A program made the position numbers and the translations under genes. A model generated the notes under the pieces. The model saw only the letters and a list, made by a program, of their open reading frames with translations. It had not been told where the DNA came from and did no database searches. A stretch of DNA of 64,000 nt, taken from Cedecea neteri. GTDB taxonomy: Bacteria > Pseudomonadota > Gammaproteobacteria > Enterobacterales > Enterobacteriaceae. Below are positions 36,400 to 47,380 of the stretch, piece after piece. Positions within the stretch are counted from its first letter, which is position 1. Every line of letters starts with the position of its first letter. The stretch covers positions 2,170,001 through 2,234,000 of the forward strand of contig NZ_CP009459.1 in assembly GCF_000758325.1 (NCBI RefSeq). The letters run 5' to 3'.

Positions 36400-38505
36400 A
36401 TGGATAGATTTGGGAAACACCTCGTCTGGGTCGTGCTTGCTTTGATAGGCGCATTCGCCCTCGGCTATATCGCACTGAATCGCGGTGAACAGATAAATGC
36501 GCTGTGGATTGTTATTGCCTCAGTCTGTATTTATCTGATTGCCTATCGTTACTACGGTTTGTTTATCGCTAAACGCGTGCTGACGGTGGATGCCACGCGC
36601 ATGACGCCGGCCGTGCGAAACAATGACGGTCTTGACTACGTCCCAACAGATAAAAAAGTGCTGTTTGGCCACCACTTTGCCGCCATTGCCGGGGCTGGCC
36701 CGCTGGTGGGGCCGGTGCTTGCCGCGCAAATGGGTTACCTGCCGGGTATGCTTTGGCTGCTGGCAGGCGTGGTGCTGGCGGGCGCCGTGCAGGACTTTAT
36801 GGTGTTGTTTGTCTCCACGCGTCGCAACGGGCGCTCGCTGGGGGAGTTAGTTAAAGAAGAAATGGGCAACACGGCGGGGGTTATCGCGCTGGTAGCCTGT
36901 TTTATGATCATGGTGATTATCCTGGCCGTGCTGGCAATGATCGTGGTGAAGGCGTTAACCCACAGCCCGTGGGGGACCTACACCGTGGCCTTTACTATTC
37001 CGCTGGCGTTGTTCATGGGCGTCTATATTCGCTATTTGCGTCCAGGGCGTATCGGTGAAGTGTCGGTGATTGGCCTGGTGATGCTGGTGTTTGCCATTAT
37101 TTCCGGCGGCTGGGTAGCGGAAAGCCCAACCTGGGCACCGTACTTTGACTTTACGGGCGTGCAGCTCACCTGGATGCTGGTAGGGTACGGTTTTGTGGCC
37201 TCGGTGCTGCCGGTGTGGCTGTTGCTGGCCCCGCGTGATTACCTTTCCACATTCCTGAAAATCGGCACCATCATCGGGCTGGCGATCGGCATTTTGATCA
37301 TGCGTCCAACGCTGCAAATGCCATCATTAACAAAATTCATTGATGGCACCGGCCCGGTCTGGAGCGGCGATCTGTTCCCGTTCCTGTTTATCACCATCGC
37401 CTGCGGGGCCGTCTCCGGCTTCCACGCGCTGATTGCCTCCGGCACCACGCCAAAAATGCTGGCGAACGAAAATCAGGCCTGCTTCATTGGCTACGGCGGC
37501 ATGTTGATGGAGTCCTTCGTGGCGATCATGGCGCTGGTGGCGGCCTGTATCATCGATCCGGGCGTGTACTTCGCGATGAACAGCCCGATGGCTGTACTGG
37601 CACCAGCGGGAACGGCGGATGTTGTCGCTTCTGCCGCGCAGGTGGTGAGCGGATGGGGCTTCCATATCACCCCGGAAACGCTGACCAACATCGCCAACGA
37701 AGTCGGCGAACAGAGCATCATCTCCCGCGCCGGTGGGGCACCTACGCTTGCCGTGGGCATGGCGTATATTCTGCACGGCGCGCTCGGTGGATTTATGGAT
37801 GTCTCGTTCTGGTACCACTTTGCCATCCTGTTTGAAGCGCTGTTTATCCTGACGGCGGTGGATGCGGGGACTCGTGCGGCACGCTTTATGCTGCAGGACT
37901 TGCTGGGCGTTATCTCTCCAGGACTGAAACGGACGGATTCACTGCCGGCCAACCTGCTTGCCACCGGGCTTTGTGTGCTCGCCTGGGGTTACTTCCTGCA
38001 TCAGGGCGTAGTCGATCCGCTGGGCGGCATTAACACGCTGTGGCCGCTGTTCGGTATCGCCAACCAGATGCTGGCGGGCATGGCGTTGATGCTGTGCGCC
38101 GTTGTGCTGTTCAAAATGAAGAAGCAGCGCTACGCCTGGGTTGCGCTGATGCCGACCGCCTGGCTGCTGGTGTGCACGTTAACCGCAGGCTGGCAGAAAG
38201 CATTCAGCTCGGATGCAAAAGTGGGCTTCCTCGCCATCGCCAATAAATTCCAGGCGATGATCGACAGCGGCAATATTCCGGCGCAGTACACGCAGTCGCA
38301 GCTCAGCCAGCTGGTGTTTAACAACCGTCTGGATGCGGGGCTGACCATCTTCTTTATGGTGGTGGTTGTGGTGCTCGGCTGGTTCTCGCTGAAAACCGCG
38401 CTCAAGGCGCTGAAGTCTGAGCAACCGACGTCTAGCGAGACGCCGTATGAACCGATGCCTGAGAATTACGAACAGATCGTGGCGCAGGCGAAGAGCGTGC
38501 ACTGA
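36400..38505 (+). CDS. cstA: CstA, carbon-starvation-induced pyruvate/peptide transporter
   Basis: A 701-residue inner-membrane protein with many transmembrane helices, the same length as E. coli CstA. Conserved segments include FGHHFAAIAGAGPLVGPVLA and GFHALIASGTTPKMLANE. The family takes up pyruvate and has been linked to peptide use during carbon starvation. The start at 36400 (MDRFGKHLVWVVLALIG) matches E. coli; 34 upstream in-frame residues do not. The bases ACGGACAAAATTG before the start contain a GGA, as in the CsrA-repressed E. coli leader. ybdD follows. Confidence 0.95.
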   Translation: MDRFGKHLVWVVLALIGAFALGYIALNRGEQINALWIVIASVCIYLIAYRYYGLFIAKRVLTVDATRMTPAVRNNDGLDYVPTDKKVLFGHHFAAIAGAGPLVGPVLAAQMGYLPGMLWLLAGVVLAGAVQDFMVLFVSTRRNGRSLGELVKEEMGNTAGVIALVACFMIMVIILAVLAMIVVKALTHSPWGTYTVAFTIPLALFMGVYIRYLRPGRIGEVSVIGLVMLVFAIISGGWVAESPTWAPYFDFTGVQLTWMLVGYGFVASVLPVWLLLAPRDYLSTFLKIGTIIGLAIGILIMRPTLQMPSLTKFIDGTGPVWSGDLFPFLFITIACGAVSGFHALIASGTTPKMLANENQACFIGYGGMLMESFVAIMALVAACIIDPGVYFAMNSPMAVLAPAGTADVVASAAQVVSGWGFHITPETLTNIANEVGEQSIISRAGGAPTLAVGMAYILHGALGGFMDVSFWYHFAILFEALFILTAVDAGTRAARFMLQDLLGVISPGLKRTDSLPANLLATGLCVLAWGYFLHQGVVDPLGGINTLWPLFGIANQMLAGMALMLCAVVLFKMKKQRYAWVALMPTAWLLVCTLTAGWQKAFSSDAKVGFLAIANKFQAMIDSGNIPAQYTQSQLSQLVFNNRLDAGLTIFFMVVVVVLGWFSLKTALKALKSEQPTSSETPYEPMPENYEQIVAQAKSVH

Positions 38506-38511
38506 TTTTTA

Positions 38512-38672
38512 CCCTCACCCTAACCCTCTCCCTGAAAGGGAGAGGGGATAGATGGGGCTCTATCTTAACGTTGAGCGGAGACCCATTGAGCTTCGTTTTA
38601 GTCTTAAGCGGAGAGAGACGCGGTTCTTATCTTTTCCCCCTCTCCCCTTTGGGGAGAGGGCCGGGGTGAGGG
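38512..38672. repeat. Nested inverted repeat of G/C-rich hairpins between cstA and ybdD (copy 1)
   Basis: Outer arms CCCTCACCC (38512-38520) and GGGTGAGGG (38664-38672) enclose two hairpins: CCCTCTCCCT-GAA-AGGGAGAGGG (38524-38546) and CCCTCTCCCC-TTT-GGGGAGAGGG (38638-38660). A related copy lies at 63306-63386, and both contain AGGGAGAGGGGATAGAT. This is a dispersed intergenic repeat resembling bacterial interspersed mosaic elements. Confidence 0.7.
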
Positions 38673-38691
38673 GCAACCCACTGGAGGTACC

Positions 38692-38889
38692 ATGTTCGAT
38701 AATCTAGCCAAAGCCGGAAAATACCTCGGCCAGGCCGCGAAGCTGATGATTGGCGTACCTGATTACGACAACTATGTGCAGCACATGCGCCTGACGCACC
38801 CTGAGCAGACGCCAATGACCTATGAAGAATTTTTCCGCGAGCGTCAGGATGCCCGCTACAGCGGTAAAAGCGGCGGACGCTGCTGCTGA
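38692..38889 (+). CDS. ybdD: YbdD, small CstA-associated protein
   Basis: A 65-residue cytoplasmic protein of the YbdD/YjiX family, which always accompanies CstA-type transporters. The sequence [21 protein letters not shown] and the C-terminal double Cys match E. coli YbdD. YjiX/YbdD proteins have been reported as needed for pyruvate transport by their partner. TGGAGGTACC provides the RBS. A repeat separates it from cstA by 186 bases. Confidence 0.93.
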   Translation: MFDNLAKAGKYLGQAAKLMIGVPDYDNYVQHMRLTHPEQTPMTYEEFFRERQDARYSGKSGGRCC

Positions 38890-38909
38890 AACTTAGCATT
38901 TAACAAAAA

Positions 38910-38925
38910 TGTGACATTTAGCTCG
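38910..38925 (+). promoter_or_regulatory. Possible CRP half-site upstream of ivbL-ilvB
   Basis: AATGTGACATTTA contains one perfect TGTGA half at 38910-38914; the other half is poor. A TATGAT (38970-38975) could be the -10, which would place the site near -64, a normal class I position. ilvBN is CRP-activated in E. coli. Weak motif evidence. Confidence 0.3.
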
Positions 38926-39014
38926 TTTTTTAGCTGACGGTAAAAATCCTGTTGTGTGAAACCAGCGAGTATGATTTTATCAATATCGACTTTTAATTTT
39001 GATTCAGGAAACCC

Positions 39015-39113
39015 ATGACTCATTCCCTGCAAACTTCGACCCTACTAGTTACCGCGCTACCAGCCGCGGTGGTCGTCGTGCGTGTGGTGGTGGTCGTCGG
39101 CAATGCGCCGTAG
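39015..39113 (+). CDS. ivbL: ivbL leader peptide of the ilvBN attenuator
   Basis: A 32-residue leader peptide, MTHSLQTSTLLVTALPAA followed by runs of Val and the ending GNAP. Its second half (AAVVVVRVVVVVGNAP) is the same as in E. coli IvbL. Ribosome stalling at the Val codons, and Leu codons earlier, when charged tRNA is scarce prevents formation of the downstream terminator and lets ilvBN be transcribed. Confidence 0.93.
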   Translation: MTHSLQTSTLLVTALPAAVVVVRVVVVVGNAP

Positions 39114-39137
39114 GGACTGAATCAACGCATCGATTCC

Positions 39138-39176
39138 AAACCCCGCCGGCGCAAACCGGGCGGGGTTTCTTGTTTT
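39138..39176 (+). terminator. ilvBN attenuator terminator
   Basis: The hairpin AAACCCCGCC ... GGGCGGGGTTT is followed by CTTGTTTT. It lies between ivbL and ilvB and is the terminator arm of the attenuation switch. Confidence 0.85.
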
Positions 39177-39221
39177 AAGTGCCTGCCCAGAAGCGAACCG
39201 GCTAATTAGAAGGACTGGAGC

Positions 39222-40910
39222 ATGGCAATTTCGGACACACCCTCACAACGCATCACCGGCGCCCAGCTGATTGTAAAAATGCTGGAGCATCATGGGATTA
39301 CAACGGTTAGTGGCATTCCAGGTGGCACCGTTCTGCCGCTCTACAATGCCTTGAGCCAAAGCCCCCGCATTCGCCACGTTCTGGCTCGCCACGAGCAGGG
39401 CGCGGGATTTATGGCGCAGGGCATGGCGCGTACCAGCGGCAAACCGGCAGTCTGCATTGCCTGCAGCGGGCCGGGGGCCACAAACCTTGTCACCGCCATT
39501 GCTGACGCGCGTCTCGACTCCATTCCGCTGGTTTGTATCACCGGCCAGGTACCCACTTCGATGATTGGCGCCGATGCTTTCCAGGAAGTAGACACCTACG
39601 GTATTTCGATTCCTATAACCAAACATAACTACCTGGTGCGCAGCATTGACGAGCTTCCGCAGGTGATTACCGACGCGTTCCGTATTGCACAGTCTGGCCG
39701 CCCAGGTCCAGTTTGGATCGATATTCCTAAAGACATTCAGACCGCTGAAATCGACATCGCCGAACTGCCTGAGGTTGCTGCGCCTTCTGCTGCCCCTGCT
39801 TTTGACCACCAGGACATCGCCCGTGCGGCGGCGATGATCAACGAAGCCAAACGCCCGGTGCTTTATCTGGGTGGCGGCATTATCAGCGCGGGAGCTGCGG
39901 AGCAGGCACGCGAACTGGCGGAGCGTGCCGGGCTGCCGACAACCATGACGCTGATGGCGCTGGGGACGATCCCCGCCCGGCACCCGCTTTCTCTGGGAAT
40001 GCTGGGAATGCACGGCGCGCGCAGCACCAACTTTATCCTGCACGAAGCCGATCTGCTGATCGTGCTTGGCGCACGCTTTGACGACCGAGCGATTGGTAAA
40101 ACGGAAGAGTTTTGCCCGAATGCCAAAATTATTCACGTTGATATCGATCGCGCTGAGCTGGGCAAAATTAAGCAGGCGAATGTGGCGATTCGCGGTGACG
40201 TGCGTGAAGTGCTGAGCCAACTTATTCCACAGACCAAAAAAGCCCATCGCAGCGAGTGGCTGCAAACGGTAGGCGATTTGCAGCGCGAGTTCCCGTTTGC
40301 CACGCCGGGGGCGGATAACCCGCTGATGCCTTATGGGCTGATCAAAGCCGCAGCGGCCTGCGTAGACGATGAGGCTATTGTTACTACCGACGTAGGCCAG
40401 CACCAGATGTGGGTGGCTCAGGCTTATCCGCTCAACCGTCCGCGCCAGTGGCTGACGTCCGGCGGCCTGGGCACCATGGGCTTTGGCTTACCGGCAGCGG
40501 TTGGCGCGGCGCTGGCCGAACCAGGCCGTAAAGTCTTGTGCTTCTCCGGCGACGGCAGCCTGATGATGAATATCCAGGAGATGGCGACGGCGGCGGAAAA
40601 CAATCTGGATGTAAAAATCATCCTGATGAACAACCAGGCGCTGGGGCTGGTACATCAGCAGCAAACGCTGTTCTACCAGCAGAATATCTTCGCCGCGACT
40701 TACCCCGGCATGACGGATTTCCTGACCATCGCCCGCGGCTTTGGCCTGGCAACCTGCGACCTGAACCAGGCGGAAGATCCGCAGGCCGCGCTGCAGGAAG
40801 CGATTTCTCGCCCCGGGCCTTGCCTGATCCACGTTCGTATCGACGCCGATGAAAAAGTCTACCCAATGGTGCCGCCGGGTGCCGCCAACACTCAGATGAT
40901 TGGAGAGTAA
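39222..40910 (+). CDS. ilvB: Acetolactate synthase I catalytic subunit
   Basis: A 562-residue cytosolic enzyme, same length as E. coli IlvB. It condenses two pyruvates, or pyruvate with 2-ketobutyrate, in valine/leucine and isoleucine synthesis. The N-terminal TPP pyrimidine-binding region (GIPGGTVLPLYNAL, preceded by the catalytic Glu region) and the C-terminal TPP/metal motif GDGSLMMN ... NNQALG are present. Works with IlvN, which follows after 3 bases. Confidence 0.97.
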   Translation: MAISDTPSQRITGAQLIVKMLEHHGITTVSGIPGGTVLPLYNALSQSPRIRHVLARHEQGAGFMAQGMARTSGKPAVCIACSGPGATNLVTAIADARLDSIPLVCITGQVPTSMIGADAFQEVDTYGISIPITKHNYLVRSIDELPQVITDAFRIAQSGRPGPVWIDIPKDIQTAEIDIAELPEVAAPSAAPAFDHQDIARAAAMINEAKRPVLYLGGGIISAGAAEQARELAERAGLPTTMTLMALGTIPARHPLSLGMLGMHGARSTNFILHEADLLIVLGARFDDRAIGKTEEFCPNAKIIHVDIDRAELGKIKQANVAIRGDVREVLSQLIPQTKKAHRSEWLQTVGDLQREFPFATPGADNPLMPYGLIKAAAACVDDEAIVTTDVGQHQMWVAQAYPLNRPRQWLTSGGLGTMGFGLPAAVGAALAEPGRKVLCFSGDGSLMMNIQEMATAAENNLDVKIILMNNQALGLVHQQQTLFYQQNIFAATYPGMTDFLTIARGFGLATCDLNQAEDPQAALQEAISRPGPCLIHVRIDADEKVYPMVPPGAANTQMIGE

Positions 40911-40913
40911 GTC

Positions 40914-41210
40914 ATGCAGCAATCTATCACTAAACAATCAACCGTCATTCTGGAACTCACGGTACGCAACCACCCGGGCGTGATGTCACATATCTGCGGC
41001 CTGTTTGCCCGCCGCGCATTTAACGTGGAAGGCATTCTCTGTTTACCGCTGCCGGAAGGCGATCAGAGCCGTATCTGGCTGCAGGTAGCAGACGATCAGC
41101 GGCTGGAGCAGATGGTCAGCCAGGTCGATAAGCTGGAGGATGTGGTGCAGATCATTCGCCACGCCGACGACCCTGGCATCTTTAACCGTCTGACCGCGTT
41201 TGTGCAGTAA
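40914..41210 (+). CDS. ilvN: Acetolactate synthase I regulatory subunit
   Basis: A 98-residue ACT-domain protein ([20 protein letters not shown]) that confers valine feedback inhibition on IlvB. Length and sequence match E. coli IlvN (96 residues). GGAGAGTAAGTC precedes the start, so ilvB and ilvN are co-translated. Confidence 0.95.
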   Translation: MQQSITKQSTVILELTVRNHPGVMSHICGLFARRAFNVEGILCLPLPEGDQSRIWLQVADDQRLEQMVSQVDKLEDVVQIIRHADDPGIFNRLTAFVQ

Positions 41211-41218
41211 ATAAACCA

Positions 41219-41248
41219 GGGGCTTTCAGGCATATTTTTGAAAGCCCC
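41219..41248. terminator. Terminator between convergent ilvN and lldD
   Basis: The hairpin GGGGCTTTCA-GGCATATTTT-TGAAAGCCCC lies just after the ilvN stop. No clear T-tract follows on the plus strand. Confidence 0.55.
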
Positions 41249-41332
41249 ACCCCCGGATGCATAACCCCCGGAAGAAAAAAGTTCTGCACGCCGTGGGGAT
41301 TCATTTTTCAGAGATTGCGGGCTAACGGCGCG

Positions 41333-42475
41333 CTATAAACTCTGGCGAACCAGCAGCTCAGGCGTAATTTCGGCAATGGATTTCGCGCCGGTGAGCGTCA
41401 TCGCCACGCGCATCTCTTTCTCCATTAAGTTCAGTAGATTGCTGACGCCTGCTTCGCCGTGGGTGGCGAGTGCATACAGGAAAGCGCGCCCCAGCAGCAC
41501 CGTATCAGCGCCCAGCGCAATCATACGCACCACGTCCAGGCCATTGCGGATGCCGCTGTCCGCCAGAATAGTAATATCGCCTTTGACCGCGTCGGCAATG
41601 GCGGGCAGGGCGCGGGCGGAAGAGAGCACGCCGTCCAGCTGGCGGCCGCCGTGGTTAGACACCACGATCCCATCGGCACCAAAGCGTACCGCATCGCGCG
41701 CATCTTCCGGGTCGAGGATACCTTTAATCACCATCGGGCCGTCCCAAAATTCGCGGATCCACTCCAGGTCTTTCCAGGAAATGGACGGATCGAAATTATT
41801 GGCCAACCAGCCAATATAATCCTCCAGCCCGGTCGGTTTGCCGAGATAGGTGGATATATTGCCCAGGTCATGAGGGCGACCGTTTAAGCCAACGTCCCAT
41901 GCCCACTGCGGGTGCGTCACCGCCTGGAGATAACGGCGCATCGCGGCATTAGGGCCGCTCATGCCAGAGTGTGCATCACGATAGCGCGCGCCGGGCGTCG
42001 GCATATCAACGGTAAATACCAGCGTGGAGCACCCGGCAGCCTTCGCTCGCTCCAGCGCGTTGCGCATAAAACCGCGATCCTTCAACACATAAAGCTGGAA
42101 CCACATCGGGCGGTTGATAGCCGGCGCGACTTCTTCAATCGGGCAAACGGACACCGTAGACAGGGTAAAAGGAATGCCTTTTGCTGCGGCGGCTTTTGCG
42201 GCCTGAACTTCTCCCCGGCGGGCGTACATCCCGCAAAGCCCCACGGGGCCGAGGGCAACAGGCATGGAGAGCGTTTCGTTAAACAACCGGGTTTCCAGAC
42301 TCAGCGCCGACATGTTTTTCAGCACGCGCTGCTTGAGCGCCACCTGGGCCAGATCTTCCACGTTGCGCTTCAGCGTATGCTCGGCATAGGCCCCGCCGTC
42401 AATGTAGTGGAATAAAAAGGGCGGCAGAATGCGCTCAGCGGCGGCACGGTAGTCGGTTGCTGCGGAAATAATCAT
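41333..42475 (-). CDS. lldD: LldD, FMN-dependent L-lactate dehydrogenase
   Basis: A 380-residue membrane-associated flavoenzyme that oxidises L-lactate to pyruvate and passes electrons to quinone. The catalytic His and substrate Arg lie in [11 protein letters not shown]; the FMN-binding segments [14 protein letters not shown] and [11 protein letters not shown] are present. It aligns with E. coli LldD to near its end but lacks the last 16 residues, a non-catalytic tail. Its ATG overlaps the lldR stop by four bases (ATGA), so it is the third gene of lldPRD. Confidence 0.96.
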   Translation of the reverse strand: MIISAATDYRAAAERILPPFLFHYIDGGAYAEHTLKRNVEDLAQVALKQRVLKNMSALSLETRLFNETLSMPVALGPVGLCGMYARRGEVQAAKAAAAKGIPFTLSTVSVCPIEEVAPAINRPMWFQLYVLKDRGFMRNALERAKAAGCSTLVFTVDMPTPGARYRDAHSGMSGPNAAMRRYLQAVTHPQWAWDVGLNGRPHDLGNISTYLGKPTGLEDYIGWLANNFDPSISWKDLEWIREFWDGPMVIKGILDPEDARDAVRFGADGIVVSNHGGRQLDGVLSSARALPAIADAVKGDITILADSGIRNGLDVVRMIALGADTVLLGRAFLYALATHGEAGVSNLLNLMEKEMRVAMTLTGAKSIAEITPELLVRQSL

Positions 42476-43260
42476 CGTTTCTTTTCCCTTATTTCATCAC
42501 TTGCTTCGTCCGGGAGGCGGGTAATACGTGCCTGACGGGCTTCGTCTTCCTGCAGAGTCTTGATGGTGGCGTGAACATAGCCGAGATGCGACTGGGCGGC
42601 TCGCCTTGCGCGTTCGGCGTCTCCGGCCAGAATCGCCTGCAATAATTCGTCGTGTTGCTCGGTCAGCCCGGCAAAAATGGCCGGGACGGTGTACATGCGC
42701 TGGCGGCTGTGCAGCACCGAAGATTGCAGCAGGTCGAAGAACCCGCGCATGGTCTGCAGCAGCACGATATTGTGGGAGGCTTCGGCAATCGCCAGGTGGA
42801 ACCTGACGTCGGCCTGGGCGGCTAAGTCCGGGTCATCGCTTTCTTTAAATTTGAGCGTGGCATCGAAGCAGGCGATCAGCTTTTCTTTGTCGGCCTGCGT
42901 CGCCCTCATGGCGGCATACCAGGCCGTACTGCCTTCAATGGAATGTCTCGCTTCGAGGATATCCAACTGGTAATTAGGGTCGCCCTCAACCAGCGTTTTC
43001 AGCGGCTGCACGATGCGCTGTTCCGACCATTGCTCGGTCTGGTAGCGTAAATAAGTGCCGCCGCCGCGTCGGCTGGCCAGCACGCCTTCGCCAATCAGCT
43101 TTTGAATCGCCTCGCGTAAAATCGAGCGCGAACAGCCCAGCTCGGCGGCCAGCTGGCGTTCGGCGGGCAACCGCATGCCCGCCTCCAGGTTACGTTCTTC
43201 AATCAGCGCCTTAACACGCTCAACCATCTGGTCGGCAAGGCGCGGCACAGCTTCAGTCAT
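42472..43260 (-). CDS. lldR: LldR, GntR/FadR-type lactate-responsive regulator
   Basis: A 262-residue regulator with an N-terminal GntR winged helix ([21 protein letters not shown]) and a C-terminal FCD ligand domain. It represses or activates lldPRD depending on L-lactate. It overlaps both neighbours by ATGA. Two operator-like palindromes lie upstream of lldP. Confidence 0.95.
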   Translation of the reverse strand: MTEAVPRLADQMVERVKALIEERNLEAGMRLPAERQLAAELGCSRSILREAIQKLIGEGVLASRRGGGTYLRYQTEQWSEQRIVQPLKTLVEGDPNYQLDILEARHSIEGSTAWYAAMRATQADKEKLIACFDATLKFKESDDPDLAAQADVRFHLAIAEASHNIVLLQTMRGFFDLLQSSVLHSRQRMYTVPAIFAGLTEQHDELLQAILAGDAERARRAAQSHLGYVHATIKTLQEDEARQARITRLPDEASDEIREKKR

Positions 43261-44912
43261 GGGATCATCCAGGTTAAAACGTAGGCCTGCAGTGTGGTAA
43301 TCACTCCCACCATGCAGGTGAAAATCAGGCTGTGCTTCACGGTGAAGCGGAACAGGTCTGACTCTTTCCCGACCAGCCCCACAGCCGCACAGGCAATGGC
43401 TATCGACTGCGGCGAAATCATCTTCCCAGTCACGCCGCCGGTGGTATTGGCTGCCACCAACAGCAGGTCCGACACGCCAATCTGCTGCGCGGTTGTGGCC
43501 TGCAGTGCGGCAAAGAGCGCGTTAGATGAGGTGTCCGACCCGGTGAGGAACACGCCCAGCCAGCCAAGGAACGGCGAGAAGAAAGTAAAGGCGTGGCCGG
43601 TGTGCGCCAGGGCCAGGGCCAACGTCGCCGACAGCCCGGAATAGTTGGAGATAAAAGCAAACGCCAGCACCATGCCAATGGAGTAAATCGGCAGCGCCAG
43701 CTCCTTGAGCGTTTCGCCGAAAGTAACCAGCGCCGCTTTTGGTTTCATGCGCAGGTAGGCAATAGAGATCAGCGCCGCGACCAGGATTGCCGTGCCGGTG
43801 GCTGACAACCAGTCGAACTTAAACACCGCGGCGTAAGGCGCACTGGCAGCAACGACCGGCGGCATTTTGGCGACCAGGTTATCCAGGAACGGCACGGAGA
43901 AATTATAGACCCAGTCCGCCATCGCGCCGCCTTTGGCGAACAGCGCTTTGAACGGCGGAATACTCCACAACGTAACCGTGGCGGTTAAAAACAGGAACGG
44001 CATCCAGGCTTTGACAATCTGCCCGGTCGTGTATTTCTGCGCAGACTGCTCCTGCACGGTTGCAGCCGCGCCCTCGCTATCAAAGCGGAAAATGCGCACC
44101 GGCTTCCAGACCCGCAGGAATGCCGTCAGGCACACCAGCGACACCAGCGAAGAGATAATGTCCGGCAGCTCGGGGCCGATAAAGTTAGAGCTGAGATACT
44201 GGGCGATAGCAAACGAGCCGCCTGCCACAATCACCGCTGGCCAGGTCTCTTTGATCCCGCGCCAGCCGTCCATAATTGCCATAATCCAGAACAGCACAAT
44301 GATCGTCAGAAACGGCAGTTGGCGGCCTACCATCTGGCCGATTTCGAAACTGTCCAGGCCAGTGACCTGCCCGGCGACGATAATCGGGATCCCCATTGCG
44401 CCAAAGGCCACCGGCGCGGTGTTGACGATCAGGCACAAACCCGCGGCGTACAGCGGCTTAAAGCCGAGACCGACCAGCAGGGCGGCGGTAATAGCTACCG
44501 GCGCACCAAACCCGGCGGCCCCTTCCAGAAATGCCCCGAAAGAGAAACCGACGATCAGCATTTGCAGGCGCTGGTCCGGGGTAATTGACAAAATGGAGGA
44601 ACGAATAATGTCGAACTGCCCGGTTTTAACCGAAATTTTGTAAACAAAGACCGCGGCAACAATAATCCAGGCGATGGGCCACAGGCCGTAGAAGAAGCCA
44701 TACACCACTGAGGCAAGCGCGCGATCCACCGGCATGCGGTACAAGAACAGGGCAACCAGCAGGGCGATAAATACCGTCATCGTTGCCGCTTTGTAGCCCT
44801 TCATCCGCAGCTTAATCAGCGCGAAGAAGAAAAACAGAATCGGGAGCGCGGCAATCAGGCTCGACAGCCAGATATTCCCGAGCGGGTCGTAGAGTTGGGA
44901 CCAGACTTGCAT
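43257..44912 (-). CDS. lldP: LldP, L-lactate permease
   Basis: A 551-residue inner-membrane transporter with about 12-14 helices, same length as E. coli LldP. The segments [20 protein letters not shown] and [19 protein letters not shown] are conserved. It imports lactate (and glycolate) with protons. It is the first gene of the operon and starts after CTGGAGAACACCTGC. Confidence 0.96.
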   Translation of the reverse strand: MQVWSQLYDPLGNIWLSSLIAALPILFFFFALIKLRMKGYKAATMTVFIALLVALFLYRMPVDRALASVVYGFFYGLWPIAWIIVAAVFVYKISVKTGQFDIIRSSILSITPDQRLQMLIVGFSFGAFLEGAAGFGAPVAITAALLVGLGFKPLYAAGLCLIVNTAPVAFGAMGIPIIVAGQVTGLDSFEIGQMVGRQLPFLTIIVLFWIMAIMDGWRGIKETWPAVIVAGGSFAIAQYLSSNFIGPELPDIISSLVSLVCLTAFLRVWKPVRIFRFDSEGAAATVQEQSAQKYTTGQIVKAWMPFLFLTATVTLWSIPPFKALFAKGGAMADWVYNFSVPFLDNLVAKMPPVVAASAPYAAVFKFDWLSATGTAILVAALISIAYLRMKPKAALVTFGETLKELALPIYSIGMVLAFAFISNYSGLSATLALALAHTGHAFTFFSPFLGWLGVFLTGSDTSSNALFAALQATTAQQIGVSDLLLVAANTTGGVTGKMISPQSIAIACAAVGLVGKESDLFRFTVKHSLIFTCMVGVITTLQAYVLTWMIP

Positions 44913-44954
44913 GCAGGTGTTCTCCAGGGTGAGGCGTTTATCGTTTTTTATTAG

Positions 44955-44969
44955 ATTGGTAGGACCAAT
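44955..44969. promoter_or_regulatory. LldR operator, promoter-proximal
   Basis: ATTGGTAGGACCAAT is a perfect inverted repeat of ATTGGT around AGG, the LldR consensus. It lies 43 bases upstream of lldP. Confidence 0.75.
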
Positions 44970-45079
44970 TTTGCTTTGTAGAGCAAATGATGGCTAATGG
45001 TTAATCTTGTGTTAACGATTGGCAACGGTCTGGCGGGTGTTTATCGGTGTTTTGCAGAAAGGGGCACGTTTTTAGCGGA

Positions 45080-45094
45080 ATTGGTAGGACCAAA
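45080..45094. promoter_or_regulatory. LldR operator, distal
   Basis: ATTGGTAGGACCAAA differs at one base from the proximal copy. The two centres are 125 bases apart, as expected for looping. This copy abuts the terminator of the SDR gene. Confidence 0.7.
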
Positions 45095-45121
45095 AAACCT
45101 CTCCTCCGGGCGGAAGAGAGG
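45092..45121 (-). terminator. Terminator of the SDR-cupin unit
   Basis: On the minus strand CCTCTC-TTCCG-CCC-GGAGGAGAGG forms a hairpin followed by TTTTTT. It touches the distal LldR operator. Confidence 0.65.
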
Positions 45122-45129
45122 CCGAAATG

Positions 45130-45870
45130 TTAAAGTTCCTGGCGGGTAGGGCGGAACAGAATTTCGTTGATGTCGACATCCTCTGGTTGGCTGATGGCGA
45201 AGGCGACCACGTTCGCAAACGACTCAGCGGAGATTGCGATCTCGTCGTAGAACTGTTGGATATTTGCCGCCACTTCCGCTTCGGTAATGCTGGCGACCAG
45301 CTCACTCTCAACCGCACCAGGCGAGATGATTGTCGTGCGGATGTTGTAAGGTTTTACTTCCTGACGTAGCCCTTCAGATATCACCCGCACCGCCGTTTTG
45401 GTGGCCGCGTAGACTGCGCTGCCCGGGCGAACCTTATGGCCCGCGACGGAAGAGGTATTGATGATGTGGCCGCTTTTTTGCTGCTGCATATAAGGCAGAG
45501 CGGCGGCAATGCCGTACAACACGCCCTTAAGGTTGACGTCGATCATCGTGTTCCAGTCATCAAACTTTTTGCGTTCCAGCAGTGAATGCGGCATCAGGCC
45601 CGCATTGTTGACCATCACATCGACCCGCCCATAGAGCGCCACGGCTTTATCGACCAGCGCCTGCACCTGCTCTGGCTGAGTCACATCAGTCTGCACTGCG
45701 GCCTCTGGGGGCAGGTTAAGATCCTGCGCCAGTTTTTTTAACCGCTCGAGACGGCGAGCGCCCAGCACCAGCTTAGCGCCGTCTTTTACCAGACGACGTG
45801 CCAGAGCCTCACCCAGCCCGCTGCTGGCACCGGCGATGACGACAACTTTGTTTTCAATGCCCTGAGTCAT
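45130..45870 (-). CDS. Short-chain dehydrogenase/reductase (SDR), NAD(P)-dependent
   Basis: A 246-residue classical SDR. The cofactor motif is GASSGLGEA, the structural NNAG motif is MVNNAGLM, and the catalytic Tyr-Lys pair is in VYAATK preceded by a catalytic Ser in NTSSVAG. The substrate is not known. The start at 45870 is preceded by GGAGGAAAC, a very good RBS; an upstream in-frame ATG at 45903 would overlap the cupin gene. It follows that gene by 13 bases, so both form one unit. Confidence 0.88.
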   Translation of the reverse strand: MTQGIENKVVVIAGASSGLGEALARRLVKDGAKLVLGARRLERLKKLAQDLNLPPEAAVQTDVTQPEQVQALVDKAVALYGRVDVMVNNAGLMPHSLLERKKFDDWNTMIDVNLKGVLYGIAAALPYMQQQKSGHIINTSSVAGHKVRPGSAVYAATKTAVRVISEGLRQEVKPYNIRTTIISPGAVESELVASITEAEVAANIQQFYDEIAISAESFANVVAFAISQPEDVDINEILFRPTRQEL

Positions 45871-45883
45871 GTTTCCTCCGTCG

Positions 45884-46282
45884 CTACTTTCTGTACTGCT
45901 CATCGCTGACTTTTTCCAGCCACTCCACGGGGCTGCCGTTTAAGGACTCGGCAATGGCGATATGCGTCATCGCAGTATCGGGTGCCGCGCCGTGCCAGTG
46001 TTTGACCCCTTCGGGGATCCACGCAATATCGCCCTGATTCAGTTCCTGAATTTCCTGGCCCCACTCTTGCAGCCAGCCGCGCCCCTGAGTCACGATCAAC
46101 GTTTGGCCAAGCGGATGCGTATGCCAGGCCGTCCGTGCGGCAGGCTCAAAGGTGACAATGGCCCCACCAACGCGGGCGTTTTCAGTGCCGCTGAAAGGCG
46201 AATCAATGCGTACTGTACCGGTGAAATAACTTTCCGGGCCCTGCTGTGAAGGTTGTGAACCGCTGCGGATAATTTTCATCAA
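45884..46282 (-). CDS. Cupin-domain protein
   Basis: A 132-residue single-domain cupin. Metal-ligand motif 1 is [17 protein letters not shown], motif 2 is [15 protein letters not shown]. Proteins of this type are often annotated as quercetin dioxygenase- or hydroxynitrile-lyase-like; the reaction here is unknown. It lies upstream of the SDR gene and divergent from a LysR regulator. Confidence 0.85.
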   Translation of the reverse strand: MMKIIRSGSQPSQQGPESYFTGTVRIDSPFSGTENARVGGAIVTFEPAARTAWHTHPLGQTLIVTQGRGWLQEWGQEIQELNQGDIAWIPEGVKHWHGAAPDTAMTHIAIAESLNGSPVEWLEKVSDEQYRK

Positions 46283-46373
46283 ATGCTCCAGTCGAGAAGG
46301 TCATCGTTCGTTGTCATACGGTAGTCCTGAATGTCGTAGAGGACTAGCCGGGGAAAAGTACAAGAGCTTATGA

Positions 46374-47330
<957 letters not shown>

Positions 47331-47380
47331 GCCGTTGGTGATAAGCGGATTTTACTCTGGTTCACTGCCGTGCAGGCAGC

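Noticed and set aside
38512-38672. CRISPR array
   Set aside because: Only two hairpins with unequal spacer, no regular direct repeats and no cas genes anywhere in the window.
45124-45903. SDR start at the upstream ATG 45903
   Set aside because: It would overlap the cupin gene and lacks an RBS; the ATG at 45870 has GGAGGAAAC.
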